Below are positions 27,603 through 36,436 of a stretch of 64,000 nt of DNA, one piece after another. The notes beneath the pieces were generated by a model. The model made no database searches. It was not told the DNA's origin and was given only the letters and a program-made list of their open reading frames with translations. This stretch comes from Methylobacterium sp. Leaf117 (GTDB lineage: Bacteria; Pseudomonadota; Alphaproteobacteria; Rhizobiales; Beijerinckiaceae): NCBI RefSeq assembly GCF_001422985.1, contig NZ_LMNL01000003.1, positions 30,438 to 94,437 on the forward strand. The letters are read 5' to 3'. Numbering within the stretch: position 1 is the stretch's first letter; the number at the start of each line of letters is the position of its first letter. The position numbers were made by a program, and so were the translations under genes.

Positions 27603-27965
27603 CTACCGCGGGTTCCGCCAGGTGGTCGTGGCGGGCGCCGTCGTGACCGGCGTGAGGCTGCCGGTGGCGGCTGGTCCGGCCGCGCGGACCGGGGCGGCGC
27701 TTTCCTCGGCCACGTGCAGCCTGCGCGGTGCCACGGAGGCCCGGCGGGCGGCGCGGACCCGGCGGCGGCGCGGGCGGGGGCTCTCGGAGGTGGCGCCGAT
27801 ATAGCCGCCGACGATGCCGCCGACGACCGCGCCCACCGGTCCGCCGACCAGGGCGCCGGCCACCGCGCCGGTGCCGACGCCCACCGTGGTCTTGCTCGCG
27901 GCGAGCGCAGCCTGCGGCGCCGCGAGCGCGCCCGCGAGCAGAAGCGCGGTGGTGATTGCCTTCAT
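27603..27965 (-). CDS. Secreted glycine-zipper protein
   Basis: This 120-residue protein has a signal peptide (TALLLAGALAAPQAALA) followed by a glycine-zipper stretch (VGTGAVAGALVGGPVGAVVGGIVGG, about residues 28-52) typical of outer-membrane-associated small proteins. The C-terminal half is basic and then Ala/Thr/Pro-rich with no fold visible. Glycine-zipper proteins of this sort associate with the envelope; no enzymatic role is expected. It stands alone. Confidence 0.75.
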   Translation of the reverse strand: MKAITTALLLAGALAAPQAALAASKTTVGVGTGAVAGALVGGPVGAVVGGIVGGYIGATSESPRPRRRRVRAARRASVAPRRLHVAEESAAPVRAAGPAATGSLTPVTTAPATTTWRNPR

Positions 27966-28120
27966 GATGACCCTAACCCCCTGATTCCGGACGCGTCCCT
28001 GGCGGGAGACCGTGACGAAATCGGGGCCGCGCCGCGTCGCCGCGCGGGTCTGCCCGGTCGGCGGCTCGCGACGGAAGACGCCTGTGCTTTGCGCATCTCA
28101 GGCGGAGCGCCGGCGCGCGC

Positions 28121-29437
28121 CTACGCCTCGGCCTGCGGGAGATGCGCGAGGATGTCGGCGAAACCCGGTCTCTCCCCGATCTCGGGCCGGGTGCAGGCCC
28201 CTTCGAGGTGGCGCCAGGGACCGCCCCTGATCCCGGCGAGGTCCAGGAGTTCGCCGAGCAGCAGGCCCCAGGCCCGCACCTCGACCCGGCGCAGGGCCGC
28301 GCCGACGGGGCCGTCCGGCAGGATCGAGGCGGCGCCGAAATCGCTGACGACGGCTTGCCCGTCCGTGCCGTCCCACAGGATGTTGTGGCCATAGAGGTCG
28401 CCGTGCAGGATGCGGCGGGCGTGGAGATGGGCGCAGGCCTCGGCCGTGCCGCGGGCGATGCGCAGGGCCGCCGCCGGCGTCAGGGTCAGGCCGGGCGCGT
28501 AGACGTCGCGGCTGCAGCTCTCCAGGCTCGGCGGCCCGGCCAGCACCCGCCAGGACTCCGGCAGGAGCCGCATCAGCAGGCCCTCGCTGCCGTCCGGATG
28601 ATCGACGACGCGCCCGAGGGCGCCGGTGAGGTGCGGGTGCGCCCCGGCCGCGAGGCAGGCTTCCATCTCGCGGGCGGGCAGGCCGTCGCTGGTCATGGTG
28701 CCCTTGAACAGCTTGAGGGCGACGGCGTCGGCCGCGCCCCCGTCGCGGCGCCACAGCGCCCGGTGCACCCGGCCCGAGGTTCCCTCGCCCAGGAGGGCGC
28801 CGGGTTCGAGCTCGCTCCAGGCCACCGCCGGCACCGCGGGCAGCACCGGCTCGTCGGCCACGGGATTGCCGGCATAGGAGGTCCAGGCGAGGGCCGGCAG
28901 GGTGGCGAGCCAGGGCGGAAGCGCCTCCAGCCGGTTGGTGGCCAGCCGCACCAGTTCGAGGTTGGCGGCACCCTCCAGGCTGTCGGGCAGGCGCCGCAGG
29001 CGATTGCCCGACAGCATCAGCTTCTGCAGCATCGGCCGCTGCCCGAGGGCGTCGGGCAGGGTGGCGATCTGGTTGTCCGTCAGGGTGAGCCAGCGCAGGG
29101 CCGGCGGCAGGGCCTCGCCCGGCACCTCCACGAGCCCGGTGCCGCGAAAGCCGACCTGGCTCAGGGCCGGGCAGTCGCCGAGCACCGGCGGCAGGCGGGT
29201 GAAGCGGTTGCCCGAGCAGAACAGCACGCGCAGGCGCCGCAGGCGGCCGAAATCCTCTGGCAGCGCCGTGAGGGCGCTGCCGCTCAGGTCCAGCCGTTCG
29301 AGACTGTCGCCGAGGTCGAGGATCTCGCGCGGAAACGTGGTCAGGCCGGGGGGAAAGCGGAGGGCCGTGGCCCCGGCGCAGTCGCCGCGGCGCAGGGCGG
29401 CCAACAGGTCCTGTTTCGCGGGAGCGTGTTGGGTCAT
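28121..29437 (-). CDS. Leucine-rich-repeat protein kinase
   Basis: This 438-residue two-domain protein has LRRs at about residues 45-195 (repeats such as LERLDLSGSALTALPEDF and LQKLMLSGNRLRRLPDSL) and then a eukaryotic-type kinase domain. The kinase has a glycine loop GEGTSGRV (217-224), Lys242 in VALKLFKG, catalytic loop HGDLYGHN (345-352, Asp347) and metal-binding DFG (366-368). All key residues are present, so it should be active. No signal peptide or membrane segment, so it is cytoplasmic. It follows xerC by 28 bases on the same strand and may share its transcript. The target is unknown; the LRR part probably binds a protein. Confidence 0.88.
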   Translation of the reverse strand: MTQHAPAKQDLLAALRRGDCAGATALRFPPGLTTFPREILDLGDSLERLDLSGSALTALPEDFGRLRRLRVLFCSGNRFTRLPPVLGDCPALSQVGFRGTGLVEVPGEALPPALRWLTLTDNQIATLPDALGQRPMLQKLMLSGNRLRRLPDSLEGAANLELVRLATNRLEALPPWLATLPALAWTSYAGNPVADEPVLPAVPAVAWSELEPGALLGEGTSGRVHRALWRRDGGAADAVALKLFKGTMTSDGLPAREMEACLAAGAHPHLTGALGRVVDHPDGSEGLLMRLLPESWRVLAGPPSLESCSRDVYAPGLTLTPAAALRIARGTAEACAHLHARRILHGDLYGHNILWDGTDGQAVVSDFGAASILPDGPVGAALRRVEVRAWGLLLGELLDLAGIRGGPWRHLEGACTRPEIGERPGFADILAHLPQAEA

Positions 29438-29465
29438 CGGCGGGGCACGAACAGGCGGGGGCGGA

Positions 29466-30524
29466 TCATGCCCCCGGTCCTAGCGCGGGGCGGGGACCCG
29501 GCGCACGGCTTTTCTCGCGCAGCGCCGCCGCCCGGAGCGGGGCCTGGCCCGCGCGCGGATGGGCGGCATCGAAGGCCTCCATCAGCCGGGTCGCGTCGAT
29601 CTTGGTGTAGAGCTGGGTGGTGGCCAGGGAGGCGTGGCCGAGCAGTTCCTGGATCGCCCGCAACTCGCCCTGGCGCGCCAGGAGGTGCGTGGCGAAGGAG
29701 TGGCGCAGGGCGTGCGGCGTCGCGCTCTCGGGCAGGCCGAGCCCGCCGCGCATCGCCGCCACCGCGTATTGAATGATCCGGGGCGAGAGCGGACCGCCCT
29801 TGGCGCCCACGAAGAGCGGACCGTCCGGGGCCAGGGCGTAGGGGCAGGCGGCGCAGTATTCGGCCACCGCCGCCGCGACCACCGGCAGCACCGGCACCAT
29901 CCGGGACTTGCCGCCCTTGCCCAGCACGGTGACGGAATCGAGGCCCGGCAGGGGCGCGTCCCGGGCCCGGAGCCCGAGGGCTTCCGAGATGCGCAGGCCC
30001 GAGCCGTAGAGCAGGGCCAGCACGGCGGCGTCGCGCGCCAGCACCCAGGGCTCGCGGGCCTCGCCGGCGCGCAGGTCGGGGCTGCTCATCGCCCGCGCGG
30101 CGGCGATCGGGATCGGACGCGGCAGGCGCCGTTCCACCTTGGGCGAGCGCACGGCGCCCAAGGCCGCCACGGTGCCGTGGCCCTCGCGCTCCAGGTGGCG
30201 CGCAAAGGAGCGCAGGCCCGCCAGCGCCCGCATCAGCGAGCGCCCGCCGACCCCCTCCGCCCGGCGCGCCGCCATGAAGGCGCGCACATCCCGCGGTTTC
30301 AACGCGACGAGCTGGGCGATGCCGGGCGTGCCGTGCCGCCCGGCGCGATGGACCAGGAACTGGCGCAGGTCCCGCACATAGGCCTCGACGGTGTTGGGCG
30401 ACAGGCGCCGCTCCCGTGCGAGCTCGTCCTGCCAGGCCAGGGCCTCGGCGCGCAGGGCTGCCTCACCCGGAAACGCCAGGGCGTCGGCGGGCAGCGGGGA
30501 GGGGCCGGATGCGGAGGATGCCAT
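29466..30524 (-). CDS. xerC: Tyrosine recombinase XerC
   Basis: This 352-residue recombinase has an N-terminal core-binding SAM-like domain (LSPNTVEAYVRDLRQFL) and a catalytic domain with Arg178 in GSGLRISEALGL, Lys in GKGGKSRMVP, HALRHSFATHLL (His271, Arg274), His297 in LLGHASLATTQLYT and nucleophile Tyr306. It resolves chromosome dimers at dif with XerD; the size and motifs are those of the housekeeping protein, not a phage integrase. The C-terminal 35 residues are basic and disordered-looking. The start at ATG 30524 gives about 25 residues before the usual N-terminus, so a later start is possible. Confidence 0.88.
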   Translation of the reverse strand: MASSASGPSPLPADALAFPGEAALRAEALAWQDELARERRLSPNTVEAYVRDLRQFLVHRAGRHGTPGIAQLVALKPRDVRAFMAARRAEGVGGRSLMRALAGLRSFARHLEREGHGTVAALGAVRSPKVERRLPRPIPIAAARAMSSPDLRAGEAREPWVLARDAAVLALLYGSGLRISEALGLRARDAPLPGLDSVTVLGKGGKSRMVPVLPVVAAAVAEYCAACPYALAPDGPLFVGAKGGPLSPRIIQYAVAAMRGGLGLPESATPHALRHSFATHLLARQGELRAIQELLGHASLATTQLYTKIDATRLMEAFDAAHPRAGQAPLRAAALREKSRAPGPRPALGPGA

Positions 30525-30717
30525 GCCGCCACTGAAGCCCGAGAGGCGTTGACGCTCCGTTGCCGAAGGGGCGCGGAGCCGCGCGGGTGGGAGGATTTGA
30601 TGGCCGGAATGTCGGCTTCCGACCCAAGCCGGGTATGCGGGGGGATCGTCAAGGCGTCACGAAAGCGATCACAGGTCGGCCTCTCGTCGAAGTTGGCTCG
30701 GAGTGGGCATCAGTTAT

Positions 30718-31671
30718 TTAAGCAGCATTGCTAAGACGATCTCCAAGATTACGCACCTCTTCAAGAATGCCACCTTTCGGTGCACCTTCGTCTGAGAAGG
30801 CGCGTCGCATCGCATGCGTAAGCAGATAGAGTGGCGGTTTCTGGTTCATTTCTTCGAATGTGACGATTTCCGGCCATCGGTGTACCTGATCAATCAAAGA
30901 TAATATTCCATGCGCCTCCTTAGAGCAGTCGGTCGTGAAAGATGCTGGAAATGCTGAGTGATAGGCAATGAATAGAAGCGATCCATAGAAACTTGCGAGG
31001 TCTTTGTAGTATTTACTGATGTTAGAGGTCGAGAAGGAAAAAGGCCCTTCTTGATTCCCCCATCCCATTCTCAGCAAAGATTGTGGATTGAAATGGACAA
31101 AATTTGATGCCGCGAAATAGATATACTCGTAGGTATGAAGCAAGCCTATGTCGGCTGCCATATCTCGCATAGTCGGCCCGTCTCGACGCGTAATACAACG
31201 TGCCGCCCAGAACTCTCGCACCCGTCGCCGCGCCACTAACGCTGCGTCCTGTCCCTCGTCTTTCCGCGGTGACAAGACGGGTTGAAATGGATTGTTCGCC
31301 GAAAAAAACTCCCTTTGTGTCTGGATGCCCTCAGCAAGGGCCCGGCCAATCAGCAGGGAAGTAAGTTCCTCTTTGTCCGAACCAAGATTTTTCTGCATAT
31401 ATGCTAAAGATATCAGGTCCTCACAAATGCCTCGGAGGCTGCTAACAAAGACGAACTCTTCGTCCTGATACTTCCTGGTCCTATTGACGGCAACATTGAA
31501 ATCCACGCATTTGGCTATTGCTGCGGCGGTTAGAGCATCAAACATTCTTTCCTTCAAAGCGGGCAGAGCTGGTGAAAGAAAACGTTCGCGGCGCCGGATT
31601 GACCTGAAGGCTTTGCCGAAAGCGGAGGTGATGGGCGGTTTTTTGGCGTCGTCCATAAAATTCTCAAACAA
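30718..31671 (-). CDS. AT-rich orphan gene, mostly helical protein of unknown function
   Basis: This 317-residue protein has no signal peptide or membrane segment. It is rich in predicted helices with a conserved-looking central part: RGICEDLISLAYMQKNLG, then HTYEYIYFAASNFVHFNP. This resembles DUF5677-type proteins as I remember them; the assignment is weak. Base composition is far more AT-rich than any neighbour (codons such as AAA, ATA and TTT), which points to recent acquisition. The start may be ATG 31656 (MDDAKKPP). It lies between xerC and an esterase gene with about 200-base AT-richer gaps on both sides. Confidence 0.75.
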   Translation of the reverse strand: MFENFMDDAKKPPITSAFGKAFRSIRRRERFLSPALPALKERMFDALTAAAIAKCVDFNVAVNRTRKYQDEEFVFVSSLRGICEDLISLAYMQKNLGSDKEELTSLLIGRALAEGIQTQREFFSANNPFQPVLSPRKDEGQDAALVARRRVREFWAARCITRRDGPTMRDMAADIGLLHTYEYIYFAASNFVHFNPQSLLRMGWGNQEGPFSFSTSNISKYYKDLASFYGSLLFIAYHSAFPASFTTDCSKEAHGILSLIDQVHRWPEIVTFEEMNQKPPLYLLTHAMRRAFSDEGAPKGGILEEVRNLGDRLSNAA

Positions 31672-31892
31672 ATGGAGGTTTCGGCGGAAAAACTGTGTCT
31701 GCTTGTGATGTTTTTAATACGTTACGAGCGGGCACGGAGGCGACGTCCGCTTCAATGCATTGCCGTTCAGAAGCAGAAAGTCCCAATTCGACTCATTACC
31801 GACGCACAGCGTCGGGCCTAACGCCCGCCCTCGATCCGAAACGGGCCTCCACGGCGCCTCCGGAGCGCGAAGGGCCACCCGCGCTCGCCCCT

Positions 31893-32801
31893 TCACCCCC
31901 GCCCCATCCGCTCCGCGAGAAACGTCCGGATCCGCACTTCGGCCCGGCGCGATTCCGGCAGGCCGAGCAGGGGGTAGACGTGCATCAGGCCGGGTTCCTC
32001 GTGGTAGGCGAGGGGGGCTTCCTCCGCTCGGGCGCGGGCGGCGAGGCGGCGGGCATCGGCGACGAGGATGTCGTGGCTGCCGCAGAACAGTTCGATCGGG
32101 GGCAGGTCCCGCAGGGTGCCGAAGAGGGGGCTGACCCGGGGGTCCGTCCTGTCCCACGCGCCCGCGTACCAGCGCCCGAGGGTCCGGACGCCCGGGCGCA
32201 TCAGCATCACGTCATCGGGTTCGATCCGGGCCTGCGCGGGCCTCGATGTGGAGACGTCGAGCCAGGGCGAGATCAGGACGAGGCCCCGGGGCAGGGGCAG
32301 CCCGGCATCGCGGGCCTGCATCGCCACGGACAGGGCGAGTCCGCCCCCGGCGGAATCGCCCATCAGGGCGATCGGCGCGGCATCCCGCATGTCCCGGTAG
32401 AGCGCCAGCGTGAAGGCGGTGATGTCGGCGCAGGCGTGCTCCGGCGTCAACGGATAGAGCGGTACGGTGACGGTCAGGCCCGTCGCGTCCACCATGCGGG
32501 CGATGAAGCGCCAGTGGATGCGGGTGATCGGGCTCGTATAGGCGCCCCCGTGCAGGTAGATCACCCCGCCCGCGCGGGCCTCCCGGCCGGCGCCCGGGCG
32601 CGGCGCCAGGGTGTAGACCTCGCGGCCGTCGCGCAGGCCCCAGGTCACCGCGAGGCGCCGGCGCAGGGCGCGGCTCGGCCGGGCGGGGTGGGGCCGCTCG
32701 GCGATGGCCCGTTCCGGGTCGAGGTCGTCGCGGGCAAGGTGGCGCCGCCGCCCGGTGAGGCGGATCGCCAGGGCGGCGAGGCGCGCCGTCAGGCTGGTCA
32801 C
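31893..32801 (-). CDS. Alpha/beta-hydrolase (HSL-type esterase/lipase)
   Basis: This 302-residue hydrolase has the HSL oxyanion motif VIYLHGGAYTSP, nucleophile elbow MGDSAGGGLALSVA, acid region ELFCGSHDILVADA and a C-terminal histidine in PGLMHVYPLLG. The catalytic Ser-Asp-His triad is complete. Cytoplasmic; probably hydrolyses short-chain esters. GTG 32801 overlaps the stop of the upstream GMC oxidoreductase (GTGA), so the two are translationally coupled and likely act in one pathway. Confidence 0.88.
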   Translation of the reverse strand: MTSLTARLAALAIRLTGRRRHLARDDLDPERAIAERPHPARPSRALRRRLAVTWGLRDGREVYTLAPRPGAGREARAGGVIYLHGGAYTSPITRIHWRFIARMVDATGLTVTVPLYPLTPEHACADITAFTLALYRDMRDAAPIALMGDSAGGGLALSVAMQARDAGLPLPRGLVLISPWLDVSTSRPAQARIEPDDVMLMRPGVRTLGRWYAGAWDRTDPRVSPLFGTLRDLPPIELFCGSHDILVADARRLAARARAEEAPLAYHEEPGLMHVYPLLGLPESRRAEVRIRTFLAERMGRG

Positions 32802-34360
32802 AGCCGGCCCGCGATGGTGTCGCCGACCCGCAGGGCGTTGGCGATGATGGTCAGGGTCGGGTTCACGGCGCCGATCGAGGGGAAGAAGCTCGCATCGGTG
32901 ACGTAGAGATTGTCGATGCCGTGCGCCCGGCAATCGAGGTCGAGCACCGAGGTCGCCGGGTCCGTGCCGAAGCGCAGCGTCCCGGCTTGATGCGCCGTGC
33001 CGCCGATCGGCGTGTCCTTGCCGAGGTAGAGCGAGCGGTCGAACAGGTGCGGATGCACGTCGAGCTTGCCGCAGAGGTCGCGCAGCTTCTGCTTCAGCCG
33101 CCGATGCCCCTCCATGTTGCTCTCGGTGAGATCGAGGCGGACGCGGCCGCCGTCGTAGAAGATCCGGTTCTCCGGCCGCGGCAGATCCTCCGAGGTCAGC
33201 CAGAAATCGAGGGAATGCTTGGCGATCCAGTCGAACGGCTTTTCGGGAAACCATTGCAGGAAGCCCGGCAGGCCCTCGCCGTGGATCTGGGTGCCGTCGG
33301 ACTTGCCGACCATCTGGATGTGGCCCAGCGGAAAGTCCCAGTCGTCCGAGCCGAAGTAGAAGTCGTTGAGCCCGAGGGTCTTCTGGAACTTCGTCGGGTT
33401 CGGGGTGCGCGAGACCGCCAGCACGGTGGCGTTGTTGTGGCGCATGTAGTTGCGCCCGACCTGGCCCGAGGCGTTGGCGAGCCCCTGCGGGTGGGCGTCG
33501 TTGGCCGAGCGCAGCATCAGCAGGGCCGAGGACAGGGCGCCGCAGGCCACCACCACGATGTCGCCCGAGACCGTCCGGCTCCGCCCCTCGCGCACCAGCT
33601 CGACGCCGGTGATCTGGCGCCCGCTCGGGCTGGTGAGGAGGCGCTCCACGTAGGCGCCGGTCCAGAGGGTGAGATTGGGGTGCCGGGCCAGCGCCGGGTC
33701 GACGCAGATGATCTGCGCATCGGCCTTGCCGTTGGTCAGGCAGGGATAGCCGTCGAAGGCGTCGCAGCGGATGCAGGCCGAATGCGGCAGGGCCTGGCCG
33801 TCGCGCTCGTCGAGCAGCACGCCCACCGGCAGGTGGAAGGGCCGGTGGCCCTCGCGCTTCAAGCCGTCGAACAGTTCCTGGATGCGGGGCTCGTGGGAGA
33901 CCGGCGGGTAGGCATAGGGCTTGTCCGCCGGGGGCTCGGTCGGGTCTTCGCCGCGCAGGCCGTGGACGTGGTAGAGTTCCTCGGCCGCCTGATAATAGGG
34001 CGCGAAGGTGTCGTACTTCACCGGCCATTCGGGCGCATCGCCGTCGGGGTGGCGCACCACGTCGAAGTCTTGGCTTCGCAGGCGCAGCAGCACCGAGCCG
34101 TAGACCTTGCTGTTGCCGCCGACATAGTAGTGCAGGCCCGGGTGGAATTCCCGGCCATCGGCGCCGTACCAGCTCTCCGGGGCCTGATAGCGCGCATCCA
34201 CGAACACCGCCTGGCTGTCCCAGTTCTCGCGCTCGCGCGGAAGATAGCCGCCGCGCTCCAGCAGCAGCACGCGCTTGCCGGTCTGGGCGAGGCGCCAGGC
34301 CATGGTGCCGCCGCCCGGCCCCGAGCCCACGATGACGACGTCGTAATGGTCCTGAGTCAT
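32798..34360 (-). CDS. GMC-family FAD oxidoreductase
   Basis: This 520-residue flavoprotein begins with the FAD motif YDVVIVGSGPGGGTMAWRLA and LLLERGGYLPRE. It has the substrate-domain sequence GNSKVYGSVLLRLR, a four-cysteine-like SACIRCDAFDGYPCLTNGKADAQ insert, and the C-terminal GIDNLYVTDASFFPSIGAVNPTLTIIANALR, where GMC enzymes carry the catalytic His/Asn pair. It oxidises alcohols; the CIRCDAFDGYPC cysteines resemble glucose/gluconate-type dehydrogenases. ATG 34360 is chosen over 34489 because it starts at the FAD fold. Coupled downstream to the esterase gene. A 12-bp tandem repeat precedes the start. Confidence 0.88.
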   Translation of the reverse strand: MTQDHYDVVIVGSGPGGGTMAWRLAQTGKRVLLLERGGYLPRERENWDSQAVFVDARYQAPESWYGADGREFHPGLHYYVGGNSKVYGSVLLRLRSQDFDVVRHPDGDAPEWPVKYDTFAPYYQAAEELYHVHGLRGEDPTEPPADKPYAYPPVSHEPRIQELFDGLKREGHRPFHLPVGVLLDERDGQALPHSACIRCDAFDGYPCLTNGKADAQIICVDPALARHPNLTLWTGAYVERLLTSPSGRQITGVELVREGRSRTVSGDIVVVACGALSSALLMLRSANDAHPQGLANASGQVGRNYMRHNNATVLAVSRTPNPTKFQKTLGLNDFYFGSDDWDFPLGHIQMVGKSDGTQIHGEGLPGFLQWFPEKPFDWIAKHSLDFWLTSEDLPRPENRIFYDGGRVRLDLTESNMEGHRRLKQKLRDLCGKLDVHPHLFDRSLYLGKDTPIGGTAHQAGTLRFGTDPATSVLDLDCRAHGIDNLYVTDASFFPSIGAVNPTLTIIANALRVGDTIAGRL

Positions 34361-34392
34361 GGGGGTTTCCACGGGGGTTTCCACGGGGGGCC
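34361..34392. repeat. 12-bp tandem repeat before the GMC start
   Basis: GGGGGTTTCCAC occurs twice with a third degenerate copy, directly upstream of the GMC oxidoreductase ATG, where its ribosome site should be. On the coding strand it reads GTGGAAACCCCC. Confidence 0.75.
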
Positions 34393-34561
34393 TTCGGGGT
34401 CCGGTGTCTCGGGTAGGTCGGTTCCGGATGCCGCGATGCAGCATCCGAGACTTCGAACGTTTGAACCCCCGCGCGAGTGCCGCGTTCAACCGCCGATAGC
34501 ATCACGTTCCGCCGAGCCGTCTCATCCCGGCGCGTCGCTCCTTTCAGGTCAGGACCGAATC

Positions 34562-35056
34562 TTGGTCGCTCTCAGCATCGGCATCGCCTTCGCGGTCCGG
34601 CTTCTCCTGGTCCTGCTGTTCCTGCCCTTCAGCGCGCTGGACAAGATCCTGAATTTTCGGGGCGCGGTGGGTCAGGCCCGCGAGCGCGTCGCCCGCACCG
34701 GGCTCGCCCGCGCGCTCATCCTCGCGGGGCTGTTCGTCGAGGTGGTGATGTCGCTCGGCATCCTCACCGGCATCGCCGATCGGGCCGCCGCCTTCGTGCT
34801 CGCCGGCTATTGCGGCGTCACGGCGCTGCTGTGGAAGCAGTTCTGGCGCCCCGGCGACTTCTGGGCCGGCGGCGACAGCAAGGGCCGGGGCCTGTTCTGG
34901 GACTTCCTCAAGAACTTCGCCCTCGCGGGCGGATTTCTCCTCATCACCTTCGGCACCGGGGCCGACACGGTGCGGCTCTTTCTCGCCGATCCGCTCGCCT
35001 CGTCGCAGCCCTACCGCACCGCCTCTGTCCCCGAGACCGTCAGGACCAACCCATGA
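34562..35056 (+). CDS. DoxX-like integral membrane protein
   Basis: From TTG 34562 the protein has 164 residues with four membrane segments (FAVRLLLVLLFLPFSALDK, ALILAGLFVEVVMSLGILTG, AAFVLAGYCGVTALLW, and a C-terminal segment in LKNFALAGGFLLITFGTG), the DoxX/DoxD topology. The function of such proteins is mostly unknown; some act with quinone-linked oxidations or in stress. There is an AGGA 8 bases before the TTG. The stop overlaps the cupin start (ATGA). It is the first gene of a forward unit divergent from the GMC/esterase pair. Confidence 0.75.
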   Translation: MVALSIGIAFAVRLLLVLLFLPFSALDKILNFRGAVGQARERVARTGLARALILAGLFVEVVMSLGILTGIADRAAAFVLAGYCGVTALLWKQFWRPGDFWAGGDSKGRGLFWDFLKNFALAGGFLLITFGTGADTVRLFLADPLASSQPYRTASVPETVRTNP

Positions 35057-35511
35057 GCGACGAGACGACGCCGGAGAAGCCCCGCGTTCCCTACTGGCAC
35101 CTGTGGACCGACGCCGAGGGCGTCAGCCACCAGACCCGCTGCGCGCTGACCGATTTCGACATGAAGTCGATGCAGCCGCCGGCCGACCCGCAATGGCAGG
35201 GCACCAAGACCCATGACGGCGCCACCGTGATGGTCACGGTGCAGCCGGTGGGGTGGACCGGCGCCTGGCACGAGAACCCGAAGCCGCAATGGATCATCCC
35301 GCTCTCGGGTCGCTGGTTCGTCGAATCCATGGACGGGACCCGCGTCGAGATGGGTCCCGGCGAGATCTCCTTCGGAGAGGACCAGAACACGAAGGCGGTG
35401 GACGGGCGCCAGGGGCACCTCTCCGGCACGGTCGGCGACGCGCCCGCCGTGCTGATGGTGGTGCAGTTCGATGCGCCGCCGACCCTCGCCACCCCGTGCC
35501 GGTTCCGGTAG
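35053..35511 (+). CDS. Cupin-domain protein
   Basis: This 152-residue single cupin has TGAWHENPKPQWIIPLSGRW as the first cupin motif region (His and Gln present) and VEMGPGEISFGEDQNTKAVDGRQGH as the second. A metal site of His/Glu type is plausible. Cytoplasmic. It starts inside the DoxX stop codon and is followed after 4 bases by the SMP-30 gene, so it belongs to a tight unit. The substrate is unknown. Confidence 0.8.
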   Translation: MSDETTPEKPRVPYWHLWTDAEGVSHQTRCALTDFDMKSMQPPADPQWQGTKTHDGATVMVTVQPVGWTGAWHENPKPQWIIPLSGRWFVESMDGTRVEMGPGEISFGEDQNTKAVDGRQGHLSGTVGDAPAVLMVVQFDAPPTLATPCRFR

Positions 35512-35515
35512 CCCC

Positions 35516-36436
35516 ATGGCGTCCAGGCTCCAAAACCCGGGGTTCGAGGTCGTCGATCCGCGCTTTGCCGGGTACATGCTGGGCAATGCCGAACTGGAGG
35601 AGATCGCCAGCGGCTTCCGCTGGATCGAGGGGCCGGTCTGGTTCGGCGACGCCGACTGCCTGCTGTTCCAGGATCTGCCGCGCAACCGCACCATGCGGTG
35701 GAGCGAGGCGGAGGGGCTCTCGGTCTATCGGGCGCCCTCGGACTACGCCAACGGCCAGACCCGCGACCGGCAGGGCCGCCTGATCGCCTGCGCGCATCGC
35801 GGCCGCTGCCTGTATCGCACCGAACAGGACGGCGCCGTCACCACGCTGGTCACCCACCATGCCGGGCGCCGGCTCAACGCCCCCAACGACGTGGTGGTGG
35901 CCTCGGACGGGGCGATCTGGTTCACCGACCCGGTCTACGGCATCTCGAACGACTACGAGGGTGGGCGCCAAGTCTCCGAGCAGCCCCCGGCGCTGTATCG
36001 CCTCGACCCGGCTTCGGGCACCATCCGCGCCATGGCCCGTGATTTCGACGGGCCGAACGGGCTGGCCTTCTCGCCCGACGAGCGCCGGCTCTACGTGGCC
36101 GAGACCGGCGACCAGACCCGGCCCAACCCGCGCCAATACATCCGCGCCTTCGACGTCGGCCCCGACTTCGCGCTCTCGGGCGGCGAGGTCTTCCACACCG
36201 TCGCGCCCGGCTACTGCGACGGGATGCGGGTCGACGAGGACGGCAACGTCTGGAGCAGCGCCGCCGACGGGGTCCACTGCATCGATCCCTCCGGCAACCT
36301 GATGGGCAAGATCTTCGTGCCGCACCGGGTCTCGAACCTGACCTTCGGCGGCCGGATGAAGAACCGCCTGTTCATCGGCGGCTCGCACACCCTGTATGCC
36401 ATCTTCCTCAACCGGCGTGGGGTTCAGACCCCATGA
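35516..36436 (+). CDS. SMP-30/gluconolactonase family hydrolase
   Basis: This 306-residue six-bladed propeller has WIEGPVWFGDADCLLFQD at the first blade, PNDVVVASDGAIWFTDPVYG with the metal-binding Asn/Asp, GPNGLAFSPDERRLYVAE, and GYCDGMRVDEDGNVW. These are the family's conserved blade motifs. Members hydrolyse lactones such as gluconolactone. Its context next to a GMC-type sugar or alcohol oxidoreductase gene would fit a lactone product, an inference. The stop overlaps the start of the VOC gene (ATGATG). Confidence 0.88.
   Translation: MASRLQNPGFEVVDPRFAGYMLGNAELEEIASGFRWIEGPVWFGDADCLLFQDLPRNRTMRWSEAEGLSVYRAPSDYANGQTRDRQGRLIACAHRGRCLYRTEQDGAVTTLVTHHAGRRLNAPNDVVVASDGAIWFTDPVYGISNDYEGGRQVSEQPPALYRLDPASGTIRAMARDFDGPNGLAFSPDERRLYVAETGDQTRPNPRQYIRAFDVGPDFALSGGEVFHTVAPGYCDGMRVDEDGNVWSSAADGVHCIDPSGNLMGKIFVPHRVSNLTFGGRMKNRLFIGGSHTLYAIFLNRRGVQTP

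Noticed and set aside
29466..30524. xerC considered as an integrase marking a mobile island with the AT-rich neighbour
   Set aside because: Size and motifs are those of housekeeping XerC; no attachment repeats or other mobility genes are seen.
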